A stretch of 25,276 nt of DNA from an uncultured Alphaproteobacteria bacterium (GTDB lineage Bacteria > Pseudomonadota > Alphaproteobacteria > CAAHEQ01 > UBA3637). Positions 14,334-21,558 of the stretch are shown here, one piece after another. The notes below the pieces were generated by a model, which searched no databases, was not told the origin of the DNA, and saw nothing but the letters and a program-made list of their open reading frames with translations. Position 1 is the first letter of the stretch. Each line of letters opens with the position of its first letter. Location of the stretch: assembly GCA_947629595.1 (NCBI GenBank), contig CANREI010000009.1, positions 1 to 25,276 of the forward strand. The letters run 5' to 3'. The translations under genes were made by a program, and so were the position numbers.

Positions 14334-15422
14334 ATGCGATATATTCTTTTCTTTTTTTTCTTAATTTATTCCTTTCCCGTTTGGAGTTATGCCATTTATT
14401 CGCGCGCGGATAAACATGCCATGAATGTGCCTGATAAATATACCCATGACTTAAATACTTTAACCGATTATCTCACAAGGCCGTTTAAAGGCGATGAACT
14501 GATGACAACGCGTGTTATTTATGTATGGATTTCTTTAAACATTCTTTATGATACTTATGAAGCTCAAAGTAATTATGAATATGCCAACGATAAGCCTTTT
14601 ACCGACTGTCTTCTCACGCCGGAGGGCATTTATGATTGCTATAAAGATACGCCGCAAGATACCTTTCAAAAACGTGCCGGCGTTTGTCGGCATTTTGCCA
14701 AACTGTTTGTGTATATGGCGCGGCGTGCCGGCCTGAACGCCATTGTTATTAACGGATTTTCGACTGTCGGATTGCATGCATGGAATGCCGTCCAAATCAA
14801 TAAAAAATGGCAGCTGCTGGACACAACAAGTTTGCGTTCGACTTTCAACAATATTCAAAATGATCAAGAATATGTTGAAGCGCTCACAAATGAAAAGGAA
14901 CAACCGCATCAGCACTTAAAATTTGTTGATGAAGAATATTTTTTGCCGCCGCCGCTTAAAATGCTTGATACACACTATCCGCTCGGGCTTGACAAACAAT
15001 TTTTAAAAAAACCGATTCCGCCTGATGCCTTTTTGGCCTCTCATCCGGAGTTTAGAAAGAATAAAGATTTTATGAATTTTATGAATTACTACAAAAAAAC
15101 CGCCCCCAAAAAAACATCCGAGGAATCCTTAAACAATTTTTCAAAACCCGATTCGCCGCGAAAGAAAAAACAAAAATCAAAAACACAACCGATTCTGATG
15201 ACACATTCTTCCGATACACAATTTAAAGGATCCGTGTTGTCACTCAATACCCCTCAAAAAGAGCAAAAAAACAATAAAATACCGATATCGAATCATAACG
15301 CCCGAACAAACAATCAAAAAGAACCTGATTTTAATGAATTATTGCCGCTCTTACAGTCACTTCCCGCCCCCTTTCAAAAAGAGGTGCAAAAACTGCTTGA
15401 CGACATACATTCAATTCCGTAA
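14334..15422 (+). CDS. Secreted transglutaminase-like (papain-fold) protein
   Basis: The 362-residue protein starts with a signal peptide (about 1-20, ending W-S-Y-A). The transglutaminase-like core (about 55-200) shows the family's triad: Cys118 in R-A-G-V-C-R-H-F-A, His148 in G-L-H-A-W-N-A-V and Asp163 in L-L-D-T-T. Such domains act as cysteine peptidases, cross-linking enzymes or peptide-binding scaffolds; which applies here is not evident. The C-terminal third (about 240-330) is a Lys-, Ser- and Asn-rich, probably disordered linker, and ends in a short helical segment (P-F-Q-K-E-V-Q-K-L-L). An ATG 10 codons upstream (14304) is in frame, but it lies on the last base of the -35 box, so I chose 14334, which also gives a clean signal peptide. 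Confidence 0.8.
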   Translation: MRYILFFFFLIYSFPVWSYAIYSRADKHAMNVPDKYTHDLNTLTDYLTRPFKGDELMTTRVIYVWISLNILYDTYEAQSNYEYANDKPFTDCLLTPEGIYDCYKDTPQDTFQKRAGVCRHFAKLFVYMARRAGLNAIVINGFSTVGLHAWNAVQINKKWQLLDTTSLRSTFNNIQNDQEYVEALTNEKEQPHQHLKFVDEEYFLPPPLKMLDTHYPLGLDKQFLKKPIPPDAFLASHPEFRKNKDFMNFMNYYKKTAPKKTSEESLNNFSKPDSPRKKKQKSKTQPILMTHSSDTQFKGSVLSLNTPQKEQKNNKIPISNHNARTNNQKEPDFNELLPLLQSLPAPFQKEVQKLLDDIHSIP

Positions 15423-15517
15423 CAACCTTGTGCCTATTTGAACACCGGCTTAAAAACATCATCTGCCCGCCTCATTATCACCGAAATAAAACTTGAAATC
15501 TCTTGGCTTTTATAAAA

Positions 15518-15545
15518 AAAACCGGCATAAAATACCGGTTTTCTT
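15518..15545. terminator. Bidirectional terminator between transglutaminase-like and ankyrin genes
   Basis: AAAACCGG (15518-15525) and CCGGTTTT (15535-15542) form an 8-bp stem with a 9-base loop, with A's on the left and T's on the right. It serves both convergent genes. Confidence 0.85.
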
Positions 15546-15563
15546 AAAAGAAGTTAAAGCGCC

Positions 15564-16193
15564 TTAAACACGCACTCTTTGTCCTTTGATTTTTGCCCGA
15601 TATACCTTATCCATTTGAACTTGTTCATGAGCCGTTACCTGCCCTTCCAGGAGAGAATTCACTTTGTGAATATCATTGGCGCTCAAGCGTTGAAAGGCTT
15701 CGGCAAATAAACCGTATAACCGTAAAGACGTTAAAAAATTCTTTGTTTCAAATTGTTGAACAATTTTTTGAGCCGATGCTCCCCACACAAAATCTTTAAA
15801 CTTTTGCACTTTTTGTCCTTTTTCCGATTGACGGGATTGATCTAAAAGATGAATGACATCGGCATTTTTAACGAAATCAAAAACCGTTTCACCGTGAGCA
15901 TTGCAAATATCCGCATCGGCCCCCGCTTTAATCAACGAGCAAAGCAGCTTTTCATTACCGATTTTGGCAGCAGAAATTAAAGCGGTTTCTCCGCGCATAT
16001 TTTGCGTATCTAACCGACAACCGGCTGCAATTAACACTTGAACCATTTCTTCGAAGTTCCGGGAAACGGCTTTGATTAACGGCGTATCTCCGAACCCGTC
16101 TTGAATGTTTAAATTCACTTTTTGAGAAGCATATTCTTTTATTTTTTTAACATTATTGCACCACACTGCCGTAAAAACTTCTTTTTCCGTCAT
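15564..16193 (-). CDS. Second ankyrin-repeat protein
   Basis: The 209-residue protein has an N-terminal helix pair and about three ankyrin repeats (residues 8-125, with G-D-T-P-L-I-K-A-V and G-E-T-A-L-I-S-A-A). A C-terminal helical region (about 125-209) has no recognised domain. There is no signal peptide or membrane segment. I chose the ATG at 16193 because AGAGGA lies 7 bases upstream. A frame-continuous ATG at 16229 has no properly placed site. The ATG overlaps the stop of a 16-codon leader ORF (ATGA), so its translation is probably coupled. The sequence outside the repeats is not obviously related to the 330-residue ankyrin protein at 1.3-2.3 kb. Confidence 0.85.
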   Translation of the reverse strand: MTEKEVFTAVWCNNVKKIKEYASQKVNLNIQDGFGDTPLIKAVSRNFEEMVQVLIAAGCRLDTQNMRGETALISAAKIGNEKLLCSLIKAGADADICNAHGETVFDFVKNADVIHLLDQSRQSEKGQKVQKFKDFVWGASAQKIVQQFETKNFLTSLRLYGLFAEAFQRLSANDIHKVNSLLEGQVTAHEQVQMDKVYRAKIKGQRVRV

Positions 16194-16240
16194 ATCGCTC
16201 TCCTCTTTCGATGCGGGATTTTTAACCATTTTTTTTCCAT
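16190..16240 (-). CDS. 16-codon leader ORF overlapping the ankyrin gene start
   Basis: An ATG at 16240 sits 7 bases after a near-perfect AAAGGAG site and encodes a very basic peptide of 16 residues (M-E-K-K-W-L-K-I-P-H-R-K-R-R-A-I). Its TGA overlaps the ankyrin ATG as ATGA. The strong site and exact overlap argue for real translation, probably to couple or regulate ankyrin synthesis. A functional peptide is not excluded. Confidence 0.5.
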   Translation of the reverse strand: MEKKWLKIPHRKRRAI

Positions 16241-16503
16241 TTCAAAACTCCTTTTATAAAAATATACTCGATTGAACACAAACGAATCTTTTATTTTATT
16301 TTAACAAATATTTTTAAAAAGTCAAGCATTAAATTGAAAAAATCAAAAAATAAACAAATTAAAGAAAAATAAATAAAATTCAATATATTATTTTAATTTA
16401 TTTTTAAAAAACGGTCAAAAACCACAAAAAAATTGACACAATTTTATTTGCCCGTTAAAAATTTTTTCGTTCAGGCAATACCGTTTTTTATTTTGAACTG
16501 ATT
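16241..16503. other. AT-rich intergenic region upstream of the second ankyrin gene
   Basis: This stretch between the ankyrin leader ORF (16240) and the end of ddh (16504) is extremely AT-rich, with many A and T runs. It contains the ankyrin promoter at 16298-16325. I see no gene in the rest. No convincing terminator for ddh was found. Confidence 0.5.
16298..16325 (-). promoter_or_regulatory. Probable promoter of the leader ORF and ankyrin gene
   Basis: On the minus strand, TTGACT (16325-16320) and TAAAAT (16303-16298) are separated by 16 bases. Transcription would start near 16291, giving a 5' leader of about 50 bases before the small ORF. Confidence 0.55.
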
Positions 16504-17412
16504 TTAATATCCTTCCAATCTTTCTTCCGGACTGTTTCCGGGTAAATAATCAATAATCGGGCGTTCAATAAACGTATAAACGCCGTATTCTTCTTTCCGA
16601 ACGGCACGCATACAGGCCCGCGCCGACGCAACCATCACATTCGCGGTAAACTCCGGATTCGTTCCCTCAACGGTATAAGTTTGTTTCACTTCCATACCGG
16701 TTCGTTCAATTTCTGCCGAATGATGCAACGTGTTATACGGCTCAATACTTTCAACGGCAATCACTTCCGTCGGCTCTGATTTAAAATAAGAATCGGACAG
16801 AATTTCTTTTTCAATTTTCCGAATATCGGCGCCCGCTTTTAATTCAACATAAACTTTTCGCTTTTGTTTTCCGCGTCCGTTTGCCAAAGTTAAGGCAACG
16901 GCATCTTTCACGCCGTCAATGCTTTTCACCTGCACGGTATGCCCCATACTGCGGCCGCCCTGCTCTCCGCCGAATGTGGTTGTGGTGCGTCCCGTTAAAG
17001 AAACAACTTTCATCAAAGCACGCACCGACGAATCGGTTCCCGGATCCCAACCGGCAGCAAAAACGGACACCGTTTTTTTCACTTTTGCCGTCATATCCAA
17101 TTCGCGCCGCAAAGAAGCAATATTTTGATGTTCGTCATAGCTGTCAACAGTATTGATTTTTAAGGCCTGATATTCTTTAATGCGCTGCGGCACTTCGCGT
17201 GAAGGAATACACAAAAGTGCCACGTCAATTTGTCCCAGCGCTTTGATATCGGAAACCACTTTCGTTGTTTGTAGCTCGGGATCACCGAAACTTAATGAAG
17301 AAGGCCGCCGAACAACACCTTTTAAAACCATATCCGAACACTCGCCGATGGCGCGACGACAAGCTCGGCCGACATTTCCCCAACCGACAATTGCTATTGA
17401 AATTTTTTGCAT
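16504..17412 (-). CDS. ddh: meso-Diaminopimelate D-dehydrogenase
   Basis: The 302-residue protein has an N-terminal NADP-binding fold with G-W-G-N-V-G at residues 10-15. A substrate domain has the T-V-D-S-Y-D-E-H segment near 88-95 and A-A-G-W-D-P-G-T near 118-125, both characteristic of diaminopimelate dehydrogenases. The enzyme makes meso-diaminopimelate from tetrahydrodipicolinate, ammonia and NADPH in one step, supplying peptidoglycan and lysine. At about 300 residues it is nearer the shorter family members than the 320-residue corynebacterial one. The ATG overlaps the glgA stop (TAATG) and an AGGAG site lies inside the end of glgA, so the two genes are co-transcribed and probably translationally coupled. 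Confidence 0.88.
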   Translation of the reverse strand: MQKISIAIVGWGNVGRACRRAIGECSDMVLKGVVRRPSSLSFGDPELQTTKVVSDIKALGQIDVALLCIPSREVPQRIKEYQALKINTVDSYDEHQNIASLRRELDMTAKVKKTVSVFAAGWDPGTDSSVRALMKVVSLTGRTTTTFGGEQGGRSMGHTVQVKSIDGVKDAVALTLANGRGKQKRKVYVELKAGADIRKIEKEILSDSYFKSEPTEVIAVESIEPYNTLHHSAEIERTGMEVKQTYTVEGTNPEFTANVMVASARACMRAVRKEEYGVYTFIERPIIDYLPGNSPEERLEGY

Positions 17413-18893
17413 TATTTGACTCCTGTCATTGACTGATATAAATTTTCATATTCCAAAGAAGACTTATCCCATGAATAATTTTGTTTCATGGCCAATTCAC
17501 GCATACCCCGAATGTGATTCGGCCGATCAAACCATGTGGCATTGGCCCACCCGATTGTGTTATAAAGCGCCTGTGAAGAAATATCATGAAATTTAAATCC
17601 GGTACCGTTACCGTTAAATTCATTGTAATTCAAAATGGTATCTTCCAACCCGCCCGTTGCCCGTCCGACCGGTAACGTCCCGTAAGTTTGCGAAACCATT
17701 TGTTTTAATCCGCACGGCTCATATAAACTCGGCACCAACGAAAAATCGGCACCGGCGTCCATTAAATGCTCCAACTCCGTTTCAAAGCCGATTTTAACGG
17801 CAATCTGCCCCGGATACTTCCGCGGTAAAGCCTCAAAATAATTTTGAATATCGCCGTCGCCGTTTCCCATAATCACAAACTGACACTGCATGGTATTCAA
17901 CACCGATTCGATACATTCCTGCAACATGTGAACGCCTTTTTGTTCCGTTAACCGAACCGCCATTGAAAAAACGGGCTTTTGAGGCGTTTCCAATCCGAAC
18001 CGACGCACCAACTCTTTTTTATTGAGCGATTTGCCTTTTTCAAACGTCATTCGATTATATTGATGCGGAATGACTTCATCTTTTTGCGGATTCCATAACT
18101 GTGTGTCAATTCCGTTTAAAATACCCGTTAAATCATTTTGCCGTTCTCTTAAAATAAAATCAAGCCCGGCGCCGTATTCGGGCGTTAAAATCTCGCGCGC
18201 ATAATGCGGCGATACCGTTGTGAGTTTATCGGCAAATCGAATACCGCCTTTTAACAGGTTAATACGCCCGTAATCTTCAAAAGACTTCCAATGAAAATCC
18301 GCCCAATCAATTTTGGCATAGGGCACCACATCGGCCCCGAAACGCCCCTGATAAGGCACATTATGCAATGTTAAAAGACTTTTGCTATCCTGAAAAAACG
18401 CATCGTTATCGTGCTTTAAATAATAAGGCGCCAAAGCGGTTTGCCAATCATGCACATGCACCACATCGGGCTTAAAACCCAAATCTTTTGCCGTTTGCAA
18501 CGCAGCGCGCGTGAAAAACGAAAACCGATAGGCATTATCCTGATATTCATTGTGCGTATAAGCATCATCGTAAAGGCCGTGTTGCCGATAAATGGGACGA
18601 CCGAAATATTTATTGAATTCAATAAAATACGTTTCAACGTTCGGTACAAAATTTGATTGATGAACACTGAAAAATTCCTGACAGGTTCCCATATTGACGC
18701 AATTTCCCTGCATCCGCAAAAACAAGCCGTATTTTTGGTAATCGATACAAGAATATAACGGTATGACAACTTTAACGACAATATCACCTTTGCGTGCCAA
18801 TTCTTTGGGCAGCGATCCGACAACATCTCCCAACCCGCCCGTTTTAACAAACGGTGTCATTTCACTGGCTATAAATAAAACATTCCGTGCCAT
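17412..18893 (-). CDS. glgA: Glycogen synthase (ADP-glucose dependent)
   Basis: The 493-residue protein is a full-length GT5 enzyme. The N-terminal domain begins with the K-T-G-G-L-G-D-V motif (Lys17-Gly20), which binds ADP-glucose. The C-terminal domain shows the donor-site segment S-L-Y-E-P-C-G-L and the R-A-T-G-G-L pattern. It extends alpha-1,4-glucan chains from ADP-glucose in glycogen synthesis in the cytosol. The start follows AAGGGGG, with a consensus promoter upstream. No other glycogen genes (glgB, glgC, glgP) are in the window; its downstream partner is instead ddh, which overlaps its stop codon by one base. Confidence 0.95.
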   Translation of the reverse strand: MARNVLFIASEMTPFVKTGGLGDVVGSLPKELARKGDIVVKVVIPLYSCIDYQKYGLFLRMQGNCVNMGTCQEFFSVHQSNFVPNVETYFIEFNKYFGRPIYRQHGLYDDAYTHNEYQDNAYRFSFFTRAALQTAKDLGFKPDVVHVHDWQTALAPYYLKHDNDAFFQDSKSLLTLHNVPYQGRFGADVVPYAKIDWADFHWKSFEDYGRINLLKGGIRFADKLTTVSPHYAREILTPEYGAGLDFILRERQNDLTGILNGIDTQLWNPQKDEVIPHQYNRMTFEKGKSLNKKELVRRFGLETPQKPVFSMAVRLTEQKGVHMLQECIESVLNTMQCQFVIMGNGDGDIQNYFEALPRKYPGQIAVKIGFETELEHLMDAGADFSLVPSLYEPCGLKQMVSQTYGTLPVGRATGGLEDTILNYNEFNGNGTGFKFHDISSQALYNTIGWANATWFDRPNHIRGMRELAMKQNYSWDKSSLEYENLYQSMTGVK

Positions 18894-18919
18894 TTTTCCC
18901 CCTTGGTCCGAATAAATAC

Positions 18920-18948
18920 ATTATAAAAGAAAAAAACGCTTGTTGCAA
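18920..18948 (-). promoter_or_regulatory. glgA-ddh promoter
   Basis: On the minus strand, TTGCAA (18948-18943) and a perfect TATAAT (18925-18920) are separated by 17 bases, about 20 bases before the predicted start of transcription and the ATG at 18893. The -35 box lies inside a small inverted repeat, GCTTG-TTG-CAAGC (18938-18950). Confidence 0.8.
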
Positions 18949-18991
18949 GCATTTATTTTACTTTTTTCAAAAAAGAGTATTGCATTTTTAC

Positions 18992-19020
18992 TTGCTTTCC
19001 GAAAAAAAAACAGATAGACT
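18992..19020 (+). promoter_or_regulatory. Probable recJ promoter
   Basis: TTGCTT (18992-18997) and TAGACT (19015-19020) are separated by 17 bases. It diverges from the glgA promoter. Confidence 0.45.
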
Positions 19021-19048
19021 GATAAAAAAATAAAAGGATATGACTCAA

Positions 19049-20818
19049 ATGAATACGCCGGAAAACGAAAAAACCTATCAGTCATTAAGACAAATTCAAT
19101 GGGCCGTGAAAAGCGGTAATACATCGGTTGCCGAAGCTTTACGACAACGCTTTAATTTACCGGAAATTACGGCTCGGATTATGGCAACGCGTCAAATTAC
19201 CTGCGATGATGCCGAAGCTTTTTTATATCCGACTTTAAAACGAAACCTTCCCAATCCTTTTTCCTTAAAAGATATGCATAAAGCGGCCGAGCGCATGGCG
19301 CAAGCCGTGTTGGCGGGGGAACCTGTCGGCTTAATGGGCGATTATGACGTGGACGGTGCCACTTCAACAGCCTTATTAAAAATGTTTTTGGAATCGTGCG
19401 GCATTCAAGTTTTTTGTTTTATTCCCGATCGCGAAGACGGATACGGCCCCAACAGCAATAAAATGAAAGAATATAAAGAAAAAGGCTGTTCGGTCGTTGC
19501 CACGTTGGATTGCGGCACCACGGCTTTTGAGGCCATTGCCGACGGTGAAGCTTTGGGGTTAGATGTTTTGGTTTTGGATCATCACGATCCCGATGCAACG
19601 CGGTTGCCGAACGCTTATGCATTGGTCAATCCGAAACGATTAGATGAAGAAATCAATCATCCGTGTCGTTATTTGGCGGCCGTCGGTGTTGTGTTTTTGT
19701 TTACGATTGCCTTAAATGCCGTTTTACGGGAAAAAGGATTTTATCAATCGCGGCCGGAACCGAACTTAATGATTTATTTGGATTTGGTTGCCTTCGGAAC
19801 GGTTTGCGATGTCGTTAAATTAAGCGGCGTCAACCGATTATTCGTAAAATCGGGGTTAAAACAAATGCGCACGGGGCAAAATCTGGGCATAAAAGCCTTG
19901 GCAGAGTTGGTGCAAATTAAAGAAGCGCCCGATTCTTATCATTTGGGCTATGTGTTCGGGCCGCGCATTAACGCCTGCGGTCGCGTCGGGAAATCGGATA
20001 TCGGTATGCACTTACTTTCCGCCAAAGATTCCGTACAAGCGCACATATTGGCACAGGAATTGGAAGCCTTAAACAATACCCGCCGGGAAATTGAAAGCGC
20101 CGTTTTGCAAGAGGCCGTTCAACAAGTGGAAAAAAACGGCATTCATACCCCGTTTATTGTGGTTGAAGGACACAATTGGCATCAGGGCGTTGTCGGTATT
20201 GTGGCGGGACGGCTCAAAGACAAATATAACTTACCCGTTTTTGCATTGAGTATTGAAAATGATGAAGTCAAAGGATCATCGCGTTCCGTACAGGGTGTTG
20301 ATTTGGGCGCTTTGGTCATGAATGCCATTCAAAAGGGCATTTTATCGCGCGGAGGCGGTCATCCCATGGCGGCGGGCTTCTCACTCAAAGAAAGCAATTT
20401 ACCGGCCTTTAAGAAATATTTATCGGAAACCATTCAATCGGAAATGTTGGTATCCGACGGACAAAAGCAATACATCGACGCCGTTATTTCGCTTTCGGGC
20501 GTGACGGATACGCTCATGGATTCATTGGCGTTATTGGCTCCGTTCGGCGAATCGAATCCCGAACCGATTTTTATGATTAAAAATGTTTCGGTTGTGCGCA
20601 CCATGCTTTTAAAAAACGGACATATCAGTTTTACGATATCGGCACCCGACGGCACCTGTTTAAACGCGATTGCTTTTCGGTCGATGAACACGCCCGTCGG
20701 TGATTTTCTGTTAAATCAAAGAAACACACCCATGTGTGCCGTCGGGGTGTTAAAGCGCGAATTCTGGCGAGATAAAAAACGCATGCAACTGCAATTGATT
20801 GATATTATTCCGGCATAA
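19049..20818 (+). CDS. recJ: Single-stranded-DNA-specific exonuclease RecJ
   Basis: The 589-residue protein has the DHH-family catalytic motifs: D-Y-D-V-D-G at about 98-103, T-L-D-C-G-T-T near 153-159, L-D-H-H-D-P-D near 176-182, and the DHHA1-type G-G-G-H-P-M-A-A-G near 437-445. A C-terminal OB-like domain follows. RecJ degrades single-stranded DNA 5' to 3' with Mn or Mg ions in recombination and mismatch or base-excision repair. An ATG three codons upstream (19040) is only one base after AAAGGA, too close to serve, so I prefer the ATG at 19049, which is 10 bases from that site. Length and motif order are normal for the family. Confidence 0.95.
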   Translation: MNTPENEKTYQSLRQIQWAVKSGNTSVAEALRQRFNLPEITARIMATRQITCDDAEAFLYPTLKRNLPNPFSLKDMHKAAERMAQAVLAGEPVGLMGDYDVDGATSTALLKMFLESCGIQVFCFIPDREDGYGPNSNKMKEYKEKGCSVVATLDCGTTAFEAIADGEALGLDVLVLDHHDPDATRLPNAYALVNPKRLDEEINHPCRYLAAVGVVFLFTIALNAVLREKGFYQSRPEPNLMIYLDLVAFGTVCDVVKLSGVNRLFVKSGLKQMRTGQNLGIKALAELVQIKEAPDSYHLGYVFGPRINACGRVGKSDIGMHLLSAKDSVQAHILAQELEALNNTRREIESAVLQEAVQQVEKNGIHTPFIVVEGHNWHQGVVGIVAGRLKDKYNLPVFALSIENDEVKGSSRSVQGVDLGALVMNAIQKGILSRGGGHPMAAGFSLKESNLPAFKKYLSETIQSEMLVSDGQKQYIDAVISLSGVTDTLMDSLALLAPFGESNPEPIFMIKNVSVVRTMLLKNGHISFTISAPDGTCLNAIAFRSMNTPVGDFLLNQRNTPMCAVGVLKREFWRDKKRMQLQLIDIIPA

Positions 20819-20894
20819 CACGCGCATTCACAAGTTGAACCGAATAAAAAATCTTTCATATATATATGAAAACAAAAAAGCTTTCTTTTTTTGC

Positions 20895-20923
20895 TTGCGT
20901 TTTGTTTCAAAATTGTTTAAAAC
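20895..20923 (+). promoter_or_regulatory. Possible plsY-dprA-topA promoter
   Basis: TTGCGT (20895-20900) and TAAAAC (20918-20923) are separated by 17 bases, 30 bases before the plsY ATG. An 18-base AT palindrome (20854-20871) lies just upstream. Confidence 0.4.
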
Positions 20924-20952
20924 TTTAAAAAACATCAGCTGAGGAAAAAAGA

Positions 20953-21558
20953 ATGCTTATTTATTTAACAGCCGCCGTTTTCGGCTATTTTATCGGATCA
21001 ATTCCTTTCGGACTCGTGTTCACTCGTTTGGCGGGTTTGGGCGATATTCGCAAAATCGGCTCAGGCAACATCGGCGCAACCAACGTGTTACGAACGGGAC
21101 GCAAAGATTTGGCTTTGGCAACGCTTTTGTGCGATATCGGAAAAGCCGCACTGGCCGCTTTTATTTTTCAAGTGTTGTTTCAATCGCAAAATGCGGGCTT
21201 AACGGCGGGCGTGGCAGCGGTTATCGGTCATAATTATCCTGTTTGGCTGAAATTTAAAGGCGGAAAAGGCGTTGCCTCAACGCTAGGCCTTATGTTGGCA
21301 ATGACACCTTTAACCGGCATTATCACGGCGCTTTGCTGGCTCATAACCGCGGGTGTGTTTCGCTATTCCTCCCTTGCCGCTTTAACGGCCTTAACCGTTG
21401 CACCGATAGCGGCTTATTTCACCGAATCGAACAAAGCTGCTGCCGGTATTTATTTTCTGCTGACATTATTATCCTATTATCGGCACCAAGCCAATATCAA
21501 ACGGCTGATAAAAGGCGAAGAAAGTAAAATTCGTTTCAAAAAAGGAGAGAAAGCCTGA
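20953..21558 (+). CDS. plsY: Glycerol-3-phosphate acyltransferase PlsY
   Basis: The 201-residue integral membrane protein has about five hydrophobic segments. The three conserved cytosolic motifs of PlsY are visible: G-S-G-N-I-G-A-T-N (36-44), the G-H-N-Y-P-V-W and K-F-K-G-G-K-G-V-A-S segment (about 95-112), and a C-terminal Y-R-H-Q-A-N-I-K-R-L stretch. It transfers acyl groups from acyl-phosphate to glycerol-3-phosphate, the first step of phospholipid synthesis. The start has a GAGGA site 7 bases upstream. The stop overlaps the dprA start (TGATG). This order, plsY-dprA-topA, is common in alphaproteobacteria. Confidence 0.96.
   Translation: MLIYLTAAVFGYFIGSIPFGLVFTRLAGLGDIRKIGSGNIGATNVLRTGRKDLALATLLCDIGKAALAAFIFQVLFQSQNAGLTAGVAAVIGHNYPVWLKFKGGKGVASTLGLMLAMTPLTGIITALCWLITAGVFRYSSLAALTALTVAPIAAYFTESNKAAAGIYFLLTLLSYYRHQANIKRLIKGEESKIRFKKGEKA

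Noticed and set aside
16433..16461. Plus-strand TTGACA and TAAAAA with a 17-base spacer, pointing into the 3' end of ddh
   Set aside because: It would give an antisense RNA to ddh, but the -10 is weak, the region is extremely AT-rich, and no transcript structure or terminator supports it.
20854..20871. 18-base perfect palindrome of mostly A and T between recJ and plsY
   Set aside because: An alternating A/T palindrome is likely by chance in this AT-rich DNA and lacks a T run for a terminator. It is kept only as a remark in the plsY promoter entry.
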